This document shows, one piece after another, positions 1 through 7,852 of a stretch of 64,000 nucleotides of DNA. The position numbers were made by a program, and so were the translations under genes. Each line of letters begins with the position of its first letter. The first letter of the stretch is position 1. The DNA comes from Verrucomicrobium sp. BvORR034 (GTDB lineage: Bacteria; Verrucomicrobiota; Verrucomicrobiia; Verrucomicrobiales; Verrucomicrobiaceae), in assembly GCF_000739635.1 (NCBI RefSeq), contig NZ_BATQ01000046.1, positions 22,611-86,610 of the forward strand, read 5' to 3'. Under the pieces are notes generated by a model, which searched no databases, was not told the DNA's origin, and saw only the letters and a program-made list of their open reading frames with translations.

Positions 1-111
1 CCATCCTTCGTGCTTCCAGACCGGCACACTCTGCCAGATGAAGATGGCCAGCAGCAGCCCCATCGTGGCCACGGCCAGGAGGCTGAAAATCCAGCTTAGC
101 GTTTTTGTCAT
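1..111 (-). CDS. pstC: Phosphate ABC transporter permease PstC, N-terminal fragment
   Basis: Only the first 37 codons lie inside the window; the gene runs off the left edge. The visible part starts with MTKTLSWIFSLL and forms one hydrophobic segment (about residues 4-27), as expected for the first membrane helix of a phosphate permease. The identification rests mainly on position: it follows pstS on the same strand after 148 bases. It would form the channel that takes phosphate from PstS across the inner membrane. PstA is the alternative, but PstC usually comes first after PstS. Confidence 0.6.
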   Translation of the reverse strand, partial: MTKTLSWIFSLLAVATMGLLLAIFIWQSVPVWKHEGW

Positions 112-180
112 GAGTGCTTCTATCCGTGTCTGCGCCTTGTTCTGATGATGGTGGAAGGGGCGGCAGACCTCTACGCAAAG

Positions 181-203
181 TCCGCCGTGGGTCTCACGGC
201 GGA
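181..203 (-). terminator. Hairpin between pstS and pstC (attenuator or mRNA stabiliser)
   Basis: A perfect 9-bp stem (TCCGCCGTG and CACGGCGGA) with a 5-base loop lies between pstS and pstC. No U-run follows on the transcribed strand, so full termination is unlikely. Hairpins at this place in binding-protein operons often let the binding protein be made in excess of the permease. Confidence 0.6.
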
Positions 204-259
204 CATGGGAAATTGACAGAGCGATGGGGCTGATGCCTGGAAGCGTACAGCCGGGTGGT

Positions 260-1120
260 TCAATATTTCTGCCCGCCCACTGCCTTGAGATTCATGTAGC
301 CGTGCTTGGGAAGCAAGGTCTGGCCGCGCTCGCTCAAGAGGAAGTCGAGCATGGTCTTGGCAGTGCCAGTGGCCGGACCATTGGAAAGCACTGTCAGGGG
401 GCGGCTGAGCGGGTAGGTCTTGTTGGCGATGTTCTCGTTGGTGGACTCCACCTTGCGACCGTCGTCCAGCACCATGGCCAGAGCGAAGACCTTCTGGCCG
501 TCAGCCCAGGAGGCGGAGAGCTGGGACATGGCACCACGGGTGCCAGCCACCTTGTTGCGGGTTTCCTCATTGCCACCCACTTCCGGGAAGCTGACCTGAG
601 GGGCGGCCTTGGGGCTGCCATAGACCCAGTGGACAAACACTTCCCAAGTGCCGCGGCCGGGCTCCTTGTTGAAGAAGGCGATGCGCTGGGACTTGGCACC
701 GCCCACCTGGTTCCAGTTCGTGATCTTGCCTTCGTAGATGTCCTTGAGCTGTTGCTTGGACAGGGCGCGCACGCCGTTGTCCCAGACGTCTTTGGAAACG
801 ATGATGGCCACGGAGTCCACGCCAATCGTATTTTCCACGAAGTTGACCTTGGGATACTTGGCCTTGTCGTCGTCGCTGACGTGCTTGGAGATCATGCCCA
901 GTTGCACGAGGCCGTCCGCCAGCATGGAGATGCCGCCGGCGCTGCCGCCCTGGGTGTCCACCTGAATGTCCAGCTTGTTCTCCGCCCGCAGAATCTCAGC
1001 GGCTTCCGCGACCACAAGATTCACGGTGGTGGAGCCATTGATCTTGAGGGTGTCTGCCGCCGCCGTGGAGACGAGGGATCCCGCAATGGCCAGTGCAGTC
1101 AGAAAGGAAAAAGGTTTCAT
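260..1120 (-). CDS. pstS: Phosphate ABC transporter substrate-binding protein PstS
   Basis: Periplasmic phosphate-binding protein of 286 residues, the high-affinity receptor that feeds PstC/PstA/PstB. The start at 1120 (MKPFSFLTALAI) gives a clean Sec signal peptide with cleavage near residue 22 (AAA-D). An in-frame start further upstream would put charged residues in front of the signal. The mature protein begins TLKINGSTTVN, the usual phosphate-binding loop, and has later loops (GGSAGGI, GRGTWEVF) typical of the family. Downstream, after a hairpin, comes pstC. Upstream, 79 bases away on the same strand, is an ArsR-type regulator, which suggests a local regulator of the phosphate operon. No Pho box could be assigned by eye. 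Confidence 0.93.
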   Translation of the reverse strand: MKPFSFLTALAIAGSLVSTAAADTLKINGSTTVNLVVAEAAEILRAENKLDIQVDTQGGSAGGISMLADGLVQLGMISKHVSDDDKAKYPKVNFVENTIGVDSVAIIVSKDVWDNGVRALSKQQLKDIYEGKITNWNQVGGAKSQRIAFFNKEPGRGTWEVFVHWVYGSPKAAPQVSFPEVGGNEETRNKVAGTRGAMSQLSASWADGQKVFALAMVLDDGRKVESTNENIANKTYPLSRPLTVLSNGPATGTAKTMLDFLLSERGQTLLPKHGYMNLKAVGGQKY

Positions 1121-1199
1121 GGGTGCGCAATTGAGCATATATACGCAATTTCTGGCAAGCGAAAATAGCGTAACTTCCGTCAATCCGGCGTCTGGCGGT

Positions 1200-1505
1200 T
1201 TATTTTGCTGCTTTGTCGAAGCGGAAAGTGCAACAGCCCAGATCCAGGACGTTGTCGTTCTTGGAGAGGTGGGACTGGAAGTCTTCCGCCAGAGAGTAGA
1301 AGCGTTGCTGACCTTCTTTCTTGATTTCGAGCAGTCCGGCTTCGCGCAGCACCCGGAGGTGCTTGGAGACGTTGTATTGCGTGATCGTCAGAGTCTCAGC
1401 GATCTCGTTCACGCTGCGTTCTTTCTCCAGCAGCATCTGCACGATGCGAATGCGCGTTTCCTCGCCCAGGGCTTTTAGTGCGTGGATGCATTCGAATATC
1501 TTCAC
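1200..1505 (-). CDS. ArsR-family winged-helix regulator beside pstS
   Basis: A 101-residue ArsR/SmtB-type DNA-binding protein. The winged helix covers about residues 10-75, with the recognition helix near TQYNVSKHLRVL and wing residues GQQRFY. The C-terminus carries two adjacent cysteines (LGCCTFRF, about residues 90-97) that could bind a metal or sense redox state; this is inference. The start is GTG at 1505, because no ATG fits in frame. There is no Shine-Dalgarno sequence in front of it, and a promoter-like pair ends 8 bases upstream. It reads toward pstS and probably controls it or is co-transcribed with it. The true effector (phosphate, arsenate, metal) is unknown. Confidence 0.85.
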   Translation of the reverse strand: MKIFECIHALKALGEETRIRIVQMLLEKERSVNEIAETLTITQYNVSKHLRVLREAGLLEIKKEGQQRFYSLAEDFQSHLSKNDNVLDLGCCTFRFDKAAK

Positions 1506-1542
1506 ACTTGTAGTGTTAAGCAGGAGAATGACCGGATTTCAA
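1504..1542 (-). promoter_or_regulatory. Candidate promoter and operator of the ArsR-type gene
   Basis: On the minus strand, TTGAAA (1542-1537), a 17-base spacer and TTAACA (1519-1514; TAACAC one base further on is an alternative) are followed by 8 bases and the GTG start. An inverted repeat ACACT-TGT-AGTGT (1504-1516) covers the end of the -10 region and the start codon, a good place for autorepression. Transcription would begin at or within a few bases of the start codon. Confidence 0.45.
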
Positions 1543-1632
1543 CAAAGAACTAAGTGTGCAAGTGGGGGCAAGGGCAGAGTTTTTGAGTGCCGAAATTGAG
1601 ACTGCTTATCATGCCCTGCCTGAGGGGGGCTT

Positions 1633-3921
1633 TTAGAAGCTCACCGTCATGCGCAAACCGTACTCCCGCGGGGCTCCGACGGACCGTGCGCGGAGGGTGG
1701 TGTTGATGTTGGTGTAGTACTCTTCGCCCGTGAGATTGGTGGCATAGGCCGTCACGGTGAGCGGTCCTTTGCGCCAGCCAATCGCGGTGTTCAGGAGGCC
1801 AAAGGTGCCTTGCTCAAACTCTGGCCGGTTCCGGTCATCATAAGTGGTCGGTCCCGTGATGAGATACTCCACCCGGGTGAAGAATCCGCATTCCAGATGG
1901 AAGTCGGCGGCCAGAAGGCCATTCCACTCCGGAGCATAGGGGAGGGTGTTGCCATCCAGGGAGGTCCCGGTGACGGGATCCGTGAAGCGCTTGAACTCGG
2001 CATGCGTCCAGCCGAAAGAGCCGGAGAGGGTCAAGCGGCGATGTGCGCTCCAGAGGGTCTCAATCTCGGCACCGTAGGTGACAGCGCGGTCGGCATTGAG
2101 CACCACGTAGTCTGCCAGGGACAGCCCGCGCTCGGTTTGGTAGTCGCGGATTTCATTGTAAAAGCCTGCCACATTGACCATCAGGTCTCCATCAAGCCAT
2201 TGGGTGCGGAGCCCTGCTTCGGTGTTCCAGCATTTCTCCGGGTCAAAGGCCAGAAGCCGCTCATCATCGGCATAGGCGCTGTAGCCTCCCGGTTTGAAGT
2301 CGTGTGTGCCCTTGGCATACACCTGGGCGTCTGGAGAGAGTTTCCATTCCACTCCAGCGGTGGGGGTGAGGTGTGTCCACTCCTCCTGCACCTTCGTCCG
2401 GGGGGAGGCATTGCGGAACGTCGTTTCGGTGGTGAAAGGCTCCGGTGTCGGCACCGGGATGATCAAGGGGGCGCGACGGGGCAGGGGGACGACCAGAGGA
2501 GCCACCGGTTGGACTCGCGTCAGCGTGGAGACGTCTGTGGTCACAACGCTGTCGCGCTCCATGGCCTTCCGTACCCAGTCCACACGGGCACCGGCGTGGA
2601 AGGTGAAGGGCTCCCAGCCAGACCAGCTTCCGCCTGCAAAGAAGCCCGCCGTTTCCTCTTCCAGGTGGTAGCGTGTGACCCGGGTGGACGAGATTTCGGA
2701 ATCGGACACCGCGACGATTTCCACCACCGGCAGCGGGATTCTGCCCAATCTGGGGAGGGTGATACTCAAGGCCAGCGGGGTGACGGTGATGTCCTGTCGC
2801 TTGGTGAAAAACGTGCGGACGTTTGCGCCATCCGTCTCGGTGGTTGAGCCGAAAAGGCCGGCGGTCCATTGGAAAGGGCGCTCTGCATCTGCGCTGCTCC
2901 AGCGAAATTCCTGGCTCCACGTTTCCTGCTCCAGATCCACGTCGAATACCCCCAGGGGCTCCGCTGTGTAGTCCGCATCCAGGCTGAAGGGGGACATCAG
3001 CCAGCGTCTGCGGGAGGTCACGCTGAGGAACTTCCAGTCCTCGTTTCCATAGGCAATCCGGAGCGCTTGCTGCTCTGTCTCACGGTGCTGGCGGCCTTCG
3101 TGATCAGGGGAGGCATCGTAGAACCCGGCCCGCTCGTGCGAGGTAAGGCGCGGAGCTCCATCATCGTCGCGACTCCAGGTGCCAGACAGGCTGATTTCCC
3201 AACCTTCCGCTGGCGTGAGATACAGGGCGCCATCCACGTCTGAGTGTTCGATGGAATCGAGGCGGGCTCCAGAGTCTGGGTTTTTGAGATAACCGTCCCG
3301 GCTCTCATAGCCACCTCCCAACCGGAATGACAGCACGTCTTTGATCAAGGGCCCTGTCAACCAGGCCGAGGTGTTGGTGAAGTTGTAGGAACCGACGGTG
3401 CTCTGAATTTCACCCTCGATCTGGTCTCCCGGACGGCGGGTGCGGACGTTGATCAGTCCGCCGTACGCGTTCGATCCGCCCGAGAGCGGTTGGGGGCCGC
3501 GGACAAGCTCCACAGACGAGATGGCGGACGCTCGGAGGGCCTGGGAGATGGGGCCTGTAGCAGGCGCATCATCCACGTACACTGCCACAGCGGGAGGCCC
3601 GAAGAAAACCGTATTGCCCAGACCGCGGACGCTCAAGACATCTCCGTAGGCTCCGGAGCCCGAGTCTGTGGCGGAAAAATTTGCCGCCCGACGGACCGCT
3701 TCTCCCAGATCCTCCACGTGAAACATTTTCAGATCGCTCCCTTGCAGCACCGCTGTTGAGGCAGCGGAAGTGCTTGCTTCCGGGGCAGGGGAGGCGCTGA
3801 CGGTGACCTCTGGCAAGGAAACAGGGGACTGGGCTAGGCACCACCGAGTCAGGCCAGCCAGCAAGAGCGAAGGAAGCAATGCTGGACGAAAGGGGGAGGA
3901 TCGGATCAAGCTGGGCAACAT
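1633..3921 (-). CDS. TonB-dependent outer-membrane receptor
   Basis: A 762-residue outer-membrane receptor that takes up a large substrate using energy from TonB-ExbBD. The start at 3921 (MLPSLIRSSPF) gives a signal peptide ending near LAQ-SP. The frame is open for 71 codons upstream, but that stretch has no signal and looks like leader DNA. After PEVTVSAS (a TonB-box-like segment) comes the plug domain, with VLSVRGLGN near residue 90 and VELVRGPQPL further on. The rest is a beta-barrel ending in phenylalanine, with the family's C-terminal signature ATNLTGEEYY. The substrate cannot be named; siderophores, vitamins and glycans are all possible. The nearby phosphate genes are on the same strand but 127 bases away, so a link is only a guess. 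Confidence 0.93.
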   Translation of the reverse strand: MLPSLIRSSPFRPALLPSLLLAGLTRWCLAQSPVSLPEVTVSASPAPEASTSAASTAVLQGSDLKMFHVEDLGEAVRRAANFSATDSGSGAYGDVLSVRGLGNTVFFGPPAVAVYVDDAPATGPISQALRASAISSVELVRGPQPLSGGSNAYGGLINVRTRRPGDQIEGEIQSTVGSYNFTNTSAWLTGPLIKDVLSFRLGGGYESRDGYLKNPDSGARLDSIEHSDVDGALYLTPAEGWEISLSGTWSRDDDGAPRLTSHERAGFYDASPDHEGRQHRETEQQALRIAYGNEDWKFLSVTSRRRWLMSPFSLDADYTAEPLGVFDVDLEQETWSQEFRWSSADAERPFQWTAGLFGSTTETDGANVRTFFTKRQDITVTPLALSITLPRLGRIPLPVVEIVAVSDSEISSTRVTRYHLEEETAGFFAGGSWSGWEPFTFHAGARVDWVRKAMERDSVVTTDVSTLTRVQPVAPLVVPLPRRAPLIIPVPTPEPFTTETTFRNASPRTKVQEEWTHLTPTAGVEWKLSPDAQVYAKGTHDFKPGGYSAYADDERLLAFDPEKCWNTEAGLRTQWLDGDLMVNVAGFYNEIRDYQTERGLSLADYVVLNADRAVTYGAEIETLWSAHRRLTLSGSFGWTHAEFKRFTDPVTGTSLDGNTLPYAPEWNGLLAADFHLECGFFTRVEYLITGPTTYDDRNRPEFEQGTFGLLNTAIGWRKGPLTVTAYATNLTGEEYYTNINTTLRARSVGAPREYGLRMTVSF

Positions 3922-4112
3922 GAAAGACGCGGACTCGGGCGCAACAGAACAGCGGTTTCCTCCCTGCTTGGCAAGTCTCATTCTTGCCGTGCCCGGCGGT
4001 TTGGGGCTCTCCCGGAATCTTCCTGGTAAATGTTGGGCGGCGGTATTGCGAAAAAACAAAACCTCCCATGGTGCTGAGGACGTATAATTTAAATAGCTTG
4101 CACCGGCATCAA
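3922..4112 (-). promoter_or_regulatory. Candidate promoter and long 5' leader of the TonB-dependent receptor
   Basis: TTGATG (4112-4107), 17 bases and AATTAT (4089-4084) on the minus strand predict a start near 4077, so about 155 bases of leader precede the receptor start. The leader contains a hairpin with a 6-bp stem GGCAAG/CTTGCC (3970-3988) and several GC-rich blocks. No known riboswitch consensus was recognised; in particular the cobalamin core is absent. Confidence 0.35.
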
Positions 4113-4218
4113 GACCCGTTACAATCCGCGCCACTTTTTTCAGCGGCCCGTGTTTGGATACAAAGGTCGTTTGGAGAGAGTGCAGGCTCCCGGCTTGCGC
4201 ACTTCATTCCTCACTGCC

Positions 4219-5313
4219 ATGGCCACGAAACCTTCGAAAAATACCGCGGCGGACGCCAAGAATGGGGCCAAGTCAGCCCCTGCCCCCAAGGCCGCAACGA
4301 ACAAAAAGCAGGAAACCGGTGTCAAAGCGCCGCCTGAGAAAAAGAAGAGTGCACCGGTTGCATCCAAGGGCACTCCTGCCCCTCAACCATCCAAGAAACC
4401 CGCTGACCCCAAGGCCAAACAGACCACTTCAGCAGCGGGCACCCCAGTTCCTTCCAGCGTGAAAAAATCAGCGACCCCTACAACCGAAAAAGCCACCGCC
4501 ACAGCCTCTAAAGCCAAGGATGCCAAGGCCCCTGAGAAAAAAGCCGCAGTGAAAGCAGAAGGCGCCGCCGAAGACGCGCCCGCTCCGGCTCCCAAGGCGA
4601 CAAAGGCCAAGGCTGAGGCTCCCGCTCCGAAGGAAGAGGCCGCCCCTGCCCCCAAGGCAGCCAAGCCCAAGCCCGCGACGAAGGCCAATGCTCCCTTGAC
4701 GGCTCCTGCTCCCCCCAGCAAGCCCGTGCCCCCTCCGAAGATCAAAAAGCCCATCTTGGATTCCGCTCCCGAAGTGGTGATCAAGCAGGCCTACAACCCG
4801 ACCAAGCTTCCTCCTTTCATCAAAAAACAGCAGCAGCGCCTCATCGAGTTGCGCAGTGCTCTGCTGGACTCCATGGACCTCGTGGCCAAGGACAGCCTCC
4901 GGAACCGCCCTGAGGGCAGCGAGGCTTCCGTGGGTGGCATGCACATGGCCGATGCGGGCAGTGATGCCTATGACCGCGATTTCGCGCTGAGCATGCTCAG
5001 CAAGGAACAGGACGCACTTTACGAAATCAACGAAGCGCTCGACCGCGTGGGCCAGGGTGTCTACGGCGTCTGCGAACTTTCCGGCGAGAAGATCAACGAC
5101 GAGCGCCTCGAGGCCCTGCCGTACGCCCGCTACACCCGGGAGATGCAGGAGCAGATTGAGCGCGACCAGATGGGTGGCCGCCTCCGTCGCGCCCCTGTCC
5201 GCTCGGTCTTCGGACTTGAAGAAGACGGGGAAGAAGGTGAGGACGGCGAGGACGAAGATCGTCCCGCAAACAACAATCAGAACGAATCCTCGCTTGACTT
5301 CATGAAGGAGTAG
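4219..5313 (+). CDS. DksA/TraR-like protein with long histone-like N-terminal tail
   Basis: A 364-residue protein in two halves. Residues 1 to about 190 are almost only lysine, alanine and proline, with repeats like those of histone H1-type and nucleoid proteins. Residues about 190-340 resemble the DksA coiled coil and C-terminal finger: a helical hairpin (KKQQQRLIELRSALLDS), then RDFALSML and the finger region YGVCELSGEKI. The finger keeps one cysteine instead of four, so it probably binds no zinc. The start at 4219 (MATKPSK) is preferred to a frame extension from 4150. A role at RNA polymerase (secondary channel) is inferred from DksA; the tail could add DNA binding. It is followed by rpmG after 20 bases, suggesting co-expression with ribosomal genes. 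Confidence 0.8.
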   Translation: MATKPSKNTAADAKNGAKSAPAPKAATNKKQETGVKAPPEKKKSAPVASKGTPAPQPSKKPADPKAKQTTSAAGTPVPSSVKKSATPTTEKATATASKAKDAKAPEKKAAVKAEGAAEDAPAPAPKATKAKAEAPAPKEEAAPAPKAAKPKPATKANAPLTAPAPPSKPVPPPKIKKPILDSAPEVVIKQAYNPTKLPPFIKKQQQRLIELRSALLDSMDLVAKDSLRNRPEGSEASVGGMHMADAGSDAYDRDFALSMLSKEQDALYEINEALDRVGQGVYGVCELSGEKINDERLEALPYARYTREMQEQIERDQMGGRLRRAPVRSVFGLEEDGEEGEDGEDEDRPANNNQNESSLDFMKE

Positions 5314-5333
5314 GACAATTTAGCGCCCCGTTT

Positions 5334-5507
5334 ATGCCCCGCGACATCATCATCCTCGAATGCACCGAAGCCAAGGCGGCAGGAATGCCGACCTCACGCT
5401 ACGTGACCACGCGCAACAAAAAGAGCGTGCGCACGCCTGGCCGTTTGGAAAAGGTCAAGTTTAACCACTTCCTCAAGCGCAGGACGCTTCACCGCGAAAT
5501 TCGCTAA
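5334..5507 (+). CDS. rpmG: 50S ribosomal protein L33
   Basis: A 57-residue ribosomal protein of the large subunit: start MPRDIIILECTEAK, then the conserved SRYVTTRNKKS and the basic C-terminus. The zinc-binding CxxC pairs of the other L33 type are absent; there is one cysteine (residue 10). It lies 20 bases after the DksA-like gene and 30 bases before rpsR. L33 next to S18 is a common pairing. Confidence 0.92.
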   Translation: MPRDIIILECTEAKAAGMPTSRYVTTRNKKSVRTPGRLEKVKFNHFLKRRTLHREIR

Positions 5508-5537
5508 GCTGAACGCCGCTCTGCCCAGATCACTGCT

Positions 5538-5777
5538 ATGCAACCCAAGACCCGCGAACGTCTCTCCGCCTTCCGCCGCGCCAACCGCAAGCTCCCGCGC
5601 CGCCGGATGGACATCCCGATGGACAAGTTGAACTACAAGCATCCTGAGATCCTTGCCAAGTTCGCCACTGAGACCGGCAAAATTCTTCCTCGTCGCGTGA
5701 CGGGTGTGTCTGCCTATGTGCACCGCACCATCACCCGCGAAATCAAGCGCGCCCGCTCCCTGAATCTCATGCCCTGA
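5538..5777 (+). CDS. rpsR: 30S ribosomal protein S18
   Basis: A 79-residue small-subunit protein that binds the platform of the 30S subunit with S6. The core is recognisable: NYKHPEILAKFATETGKI, then PRRVTGVSAYVHRTITREIKRAR, which matches the family pattern of tyrosine/lysine core, K-I-x-PRRxTG and a basic helix. The N-terminus is rich in arginine as usual. It ends the short operon with rpmG; a hairpin follows directly. Confidence 0.96.
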   Translation: MQPKTRERLSAFRRANRKLPRRRMDIPMDKLNYKHPEILAKFATETGKILPRRVTGVSAYVHRTITREIKRARSLNLMP

Positions 5778-5778
5778 T

Positions 5779-5810
5779 CGGGGATTTCCCCGTCACGGTT
5801 TCTTTTTCAA
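5779..5810 (+). terminator. Probable terminator after rpsR
   Basis: A 5-bp GC stem CGGGG/CCCCG with loop ATTT (5779-5792) is followed within ten bases by a T-rich run (gtttcttttt). It lies two bases after the rpsR stop codon. Confidence 0.55.
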
Positions 5811-5898
5811 GAAAAACGTTCCGGCTTGGCGGCTGGAGCGTTTTTTGTTCTGATGCCACGAAGCGCGTGGTGTCGTTTCCTTTCGCTTGCCTCTGACC

Positions 5899-6675
5899 AT
5901 GCTGCACGACACCCAAAACCAACGCGACGTTCGGGGAATCCCTATTGATCGTGTCGGCGTCAAGAACCTCAGATTCCCCCTGAAGATTCGAGACCGTGAT
6001 CACGCGGAGCAGAGCACAGTGGCCGTCGTCTCCCTGGCGGTGGACCTGCCGCACCACTTCAAAGGCACCCACATGAGCCGGTTTGTGGAGGTTCTGCATG
6101 CGCACGGGAACGTGCTGACCGTTGCAGACATTGCCGGGATGCCCAGGGAGCTTCTCGCACGACTTCATGCCGAGAAGGCGCATGTGGAGTTTAAGTTTCC
6201 GTATTTCCGCACGAAGAAGGCACCAGTCACCGGGGCAGAAGGATTGCTCGATTACGGGGTGAATTTTCAGGTGAACGCCCAAGGGCAGAACGTGGATTTT
6301 GTGGTGACGGTGGAGGTCCCTGTGGCCACCCTGTGCCCTTGTTCCAAGGCGATCAGCGCCCGGGGTGCGCACAATCAGCGTGGGATGGTGACGTTTTCAG
6401 TCCGGTTTACCGAGCCGGTCTGGATTGAGGACCTCATCGAACTGGTGGAAGCCAGCGCGAGTTGCGAACTCTACAGCGTGCTCAAGCGTCCGGATGAGAA
6501 GCTCGTCACGGAACGGGCTTACGACAATCCGGTGTTTGTGGAAGACCTCGTCCGCAACGTGGCCCTGAAGGCCAAGGAAGATTCCCGCATCACCTGGTTC
6601 CGAGTCGAAGCGGAAAACTACGAGTCCATCCACAACCACAATGCGTGGGCGGTGGTGGAGTCGGAAGTTCGGTAG
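5899..6675 (+). CDS. folE2: GTP cyclohydrolase IB, FolE2 type
   Basis: A 258-residue enzyme that converts GTP to 7,8-dihydroneopterin triphosphate, the first step of folate synthesis and also of the queuosine precursor route. Family marks are the metal/active-site segments KGTHMSRFVE (about residue 56) and VATLCPCSKAIS (about residue 143), with the catalytic cysteine in LCPC, and the C-terminal ENYESIHNHNAW. The ATG at 5899 is chosen over the TTG at 5887. FolE2 works without zinc and is often used instead of, or beside, FolE. In this window it may supply precursor for the QueF/QueC route at 14-15 kb. Confidence 0.95.
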   Translation: MLHDTQNQRDVRGIPIDRVGVKNLRFPLKIRDRDHAEQSTVAVVSLAVDLPHHFKGTHMSRFVEVLHAHGNVLTVADIAGMPRELLARLHAEKAHVEFKFPYFRTKKAPVTGAEGLLDYGVNFQVNAQGQNVDFVVTVEVPVATLCPCSKAISARGAHNQRGMVTFSVRFTEPVWIEDLIELVEASASCELYSVLKRPDEKLVTERAYDNPVFVEDLVRNVALKAKEDSRITWFRVEAENYESIHNHNAWAVVESEVR

Positions 6676-6678
6676 GCC

Positions 6679-6713
6679 GGTAAGTGGTGAGCGGTAAGAG
6701 GTAAGTGGTGGAT
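6679..6713 (+). repeat. Five tandem degenerate heptamers GGTRAGN
   Basis: Directly after the folE2 stop are five consecutive 7-base units: GGTAAGT, GGTGAGC, GGTAAGA, GGTAAGT, GGTGGAT. The first four keep GGTRAG exactly; the fifth has decayed. Confidence 0.75.
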
Positions 6714-6817
6714 TAGTTCACGAGGCGCGGCTTTAGGTTCTCGTTCTGTGGTTTGATGCCGGAGGGCAGGGAAAGGTTTTTCCTTCCCATTGGGTGAGTT
6801 TCTGGTAGGAAGCAGCC

Positions 6818-7810
6818 ATGAACTCCGTCGTTTTTCGTGGTGGCCTTGTTGGAATCTTTCTGGGGCTGCTGACGCCGTGTGGTCATGCGAGAGCCTTTAA
6901 AGACAAGTCAGGGCGGGTGATCGAGGCCGAGATTGTGGCCAAGCAAGGGGAACAGGTGAAGATTCGCCGTGCTGATGGACGCGAGTTCACGCTAGCCGTG
7001 AATCTGCTCTCACCGGAAGACCAGCAATTTGTGCAATCCTGGCAGACTCCAGGAGCGTCGGCTGGAGGTGTGGCGGCCAAGGTGACGCCGGCGACGGATG
7101 CCCGCCTCAAGCCGGGCGCGACCGTCACGCTGACTTTTCCTGATCTGCCCAAGGATCACAATGGGGAGGCCGCCGCCTGCAACGTTCGCATCCCCGAGTC
7201 GTTTGATCCTGCCAAACCCGTGCCGCTCCTGGTCTGGATCGGCGGTGGCAAGGGGAGCAATCAACCGGGAGGCGGCTTTCCTCTGGTGGACAAATCGCAA
7301 TACGTCATCGCGGGCCTGCCCTATCCCAACACCGCGCCTTCACCCAACAAGGCGATGGGTGAGGGGAAGATGGAGCTGATTCTCGACTACCAGCAGACCA
7401 TGCTGGCAGAGTTGATCAAACTTCTGCCCAATCTTGATCCCCAAGTCAAAGTGGTGGCAGGCTTCAGCAATGGGGCTCACACCATCGGCAGCGCGGTGGC
7501 GTTCGGGCGGAAGGAGTACACGGAGTTCTTCAATGCCTTTGTCGTCATTGAGGGCGGGGCGCAGACCAACTCCGCCAAGAAGAAGCTGCGGGACAAGTAT
7601 GGCTACTTTGCCTGGGGCAACACGGGCAATGGATCCAAGGAATACATGAGGGCCATGATGCAGGCGGCCAAGGATGCCCGGCTGGAAATCACTGAGCACG
7701 AGATGGAGGGGATTGCGCATGAGTTTCCCGAAAGCGAGAAGGCACTCGTGAAAGCATGGATTGAAAAAACAGTGATCCCCGGTCTTCGTGCCACAGGCGG
7801 GCGCTCCTGA
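6818..7810 (+). CDS. Secreted SHD1-domain protein fused to an alpha/beta-hydrolase domain
   Basis: A 330-residue exported protein. A signal peptide (residues 1 to about 26, ending GHARA) is followed by a short SHD1-type beta domain (about 27-78: FKDKSGRVIEAEIV, VKIRRADGREFTL, LSPEDQQFV). This domain is common in planctomycete and verrucomicrobial secreted proteins. Residues about 105-325 resemble an alpha/beta-hydrolase: a nucleophile elbow GFSNGAH (serine near residue 216), an oxyanion-type loop WIGGGKGSNQPGGG, and a late histidine in GIAHEFP. The acid residue is not certain. It is probably an esterase or depolymerase acting outside the cytoplasm. An AGGA ribosome site lies about 11 bases before the start. 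Confidence 0.75.
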   Translation: MNSVVFRGGLVGIFLGLLTPCGHARAFKDKSGRVIEAEIVAKQGEQVKIRRADGREFTLAVNLLSPEDQQFVQSWQTPGASAGGVAAKVTPATDARLKPGATVTLTFPDLPKDHNGEAAACNVRIPESFDPAKPVPLLVWIGGGKGSNQPGGGFPLVDKSQYVIAGLPYPNTAPSPNKAMGEGKMELILDYQQTMLAELIKLLPNLDPQVKVVAGFSNGAHTIGSAVAFGRKEYTEFFNAFVVIEGGAQTNSAKKKLRDKYGYFAWGNTGNGSKEYMRAMMQAAKDARLEITEHEMEGIAHEFPESEKALVKAWIEKTVIPGLRATGGRS

Positions 7811-7852
7811 CAATCGTCTTGCAAGCGCGGCAATTCCGCCCACCATCGGAGA

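Noticed and set aside
3922..4077. Cobalamin or other known riboswitch before the TonB receptor
   Set aside because: The conserved cobalamin core GCCACTG and the B12 box were not found; glycine, SAM and FMN consensus also fail by eye.
3922..4134. Extending the TonB receptor by 71 codons
   Set aside because: The extension hides the signal peptide and covers leader-like DNA; the start at 3921 explains the protein better.
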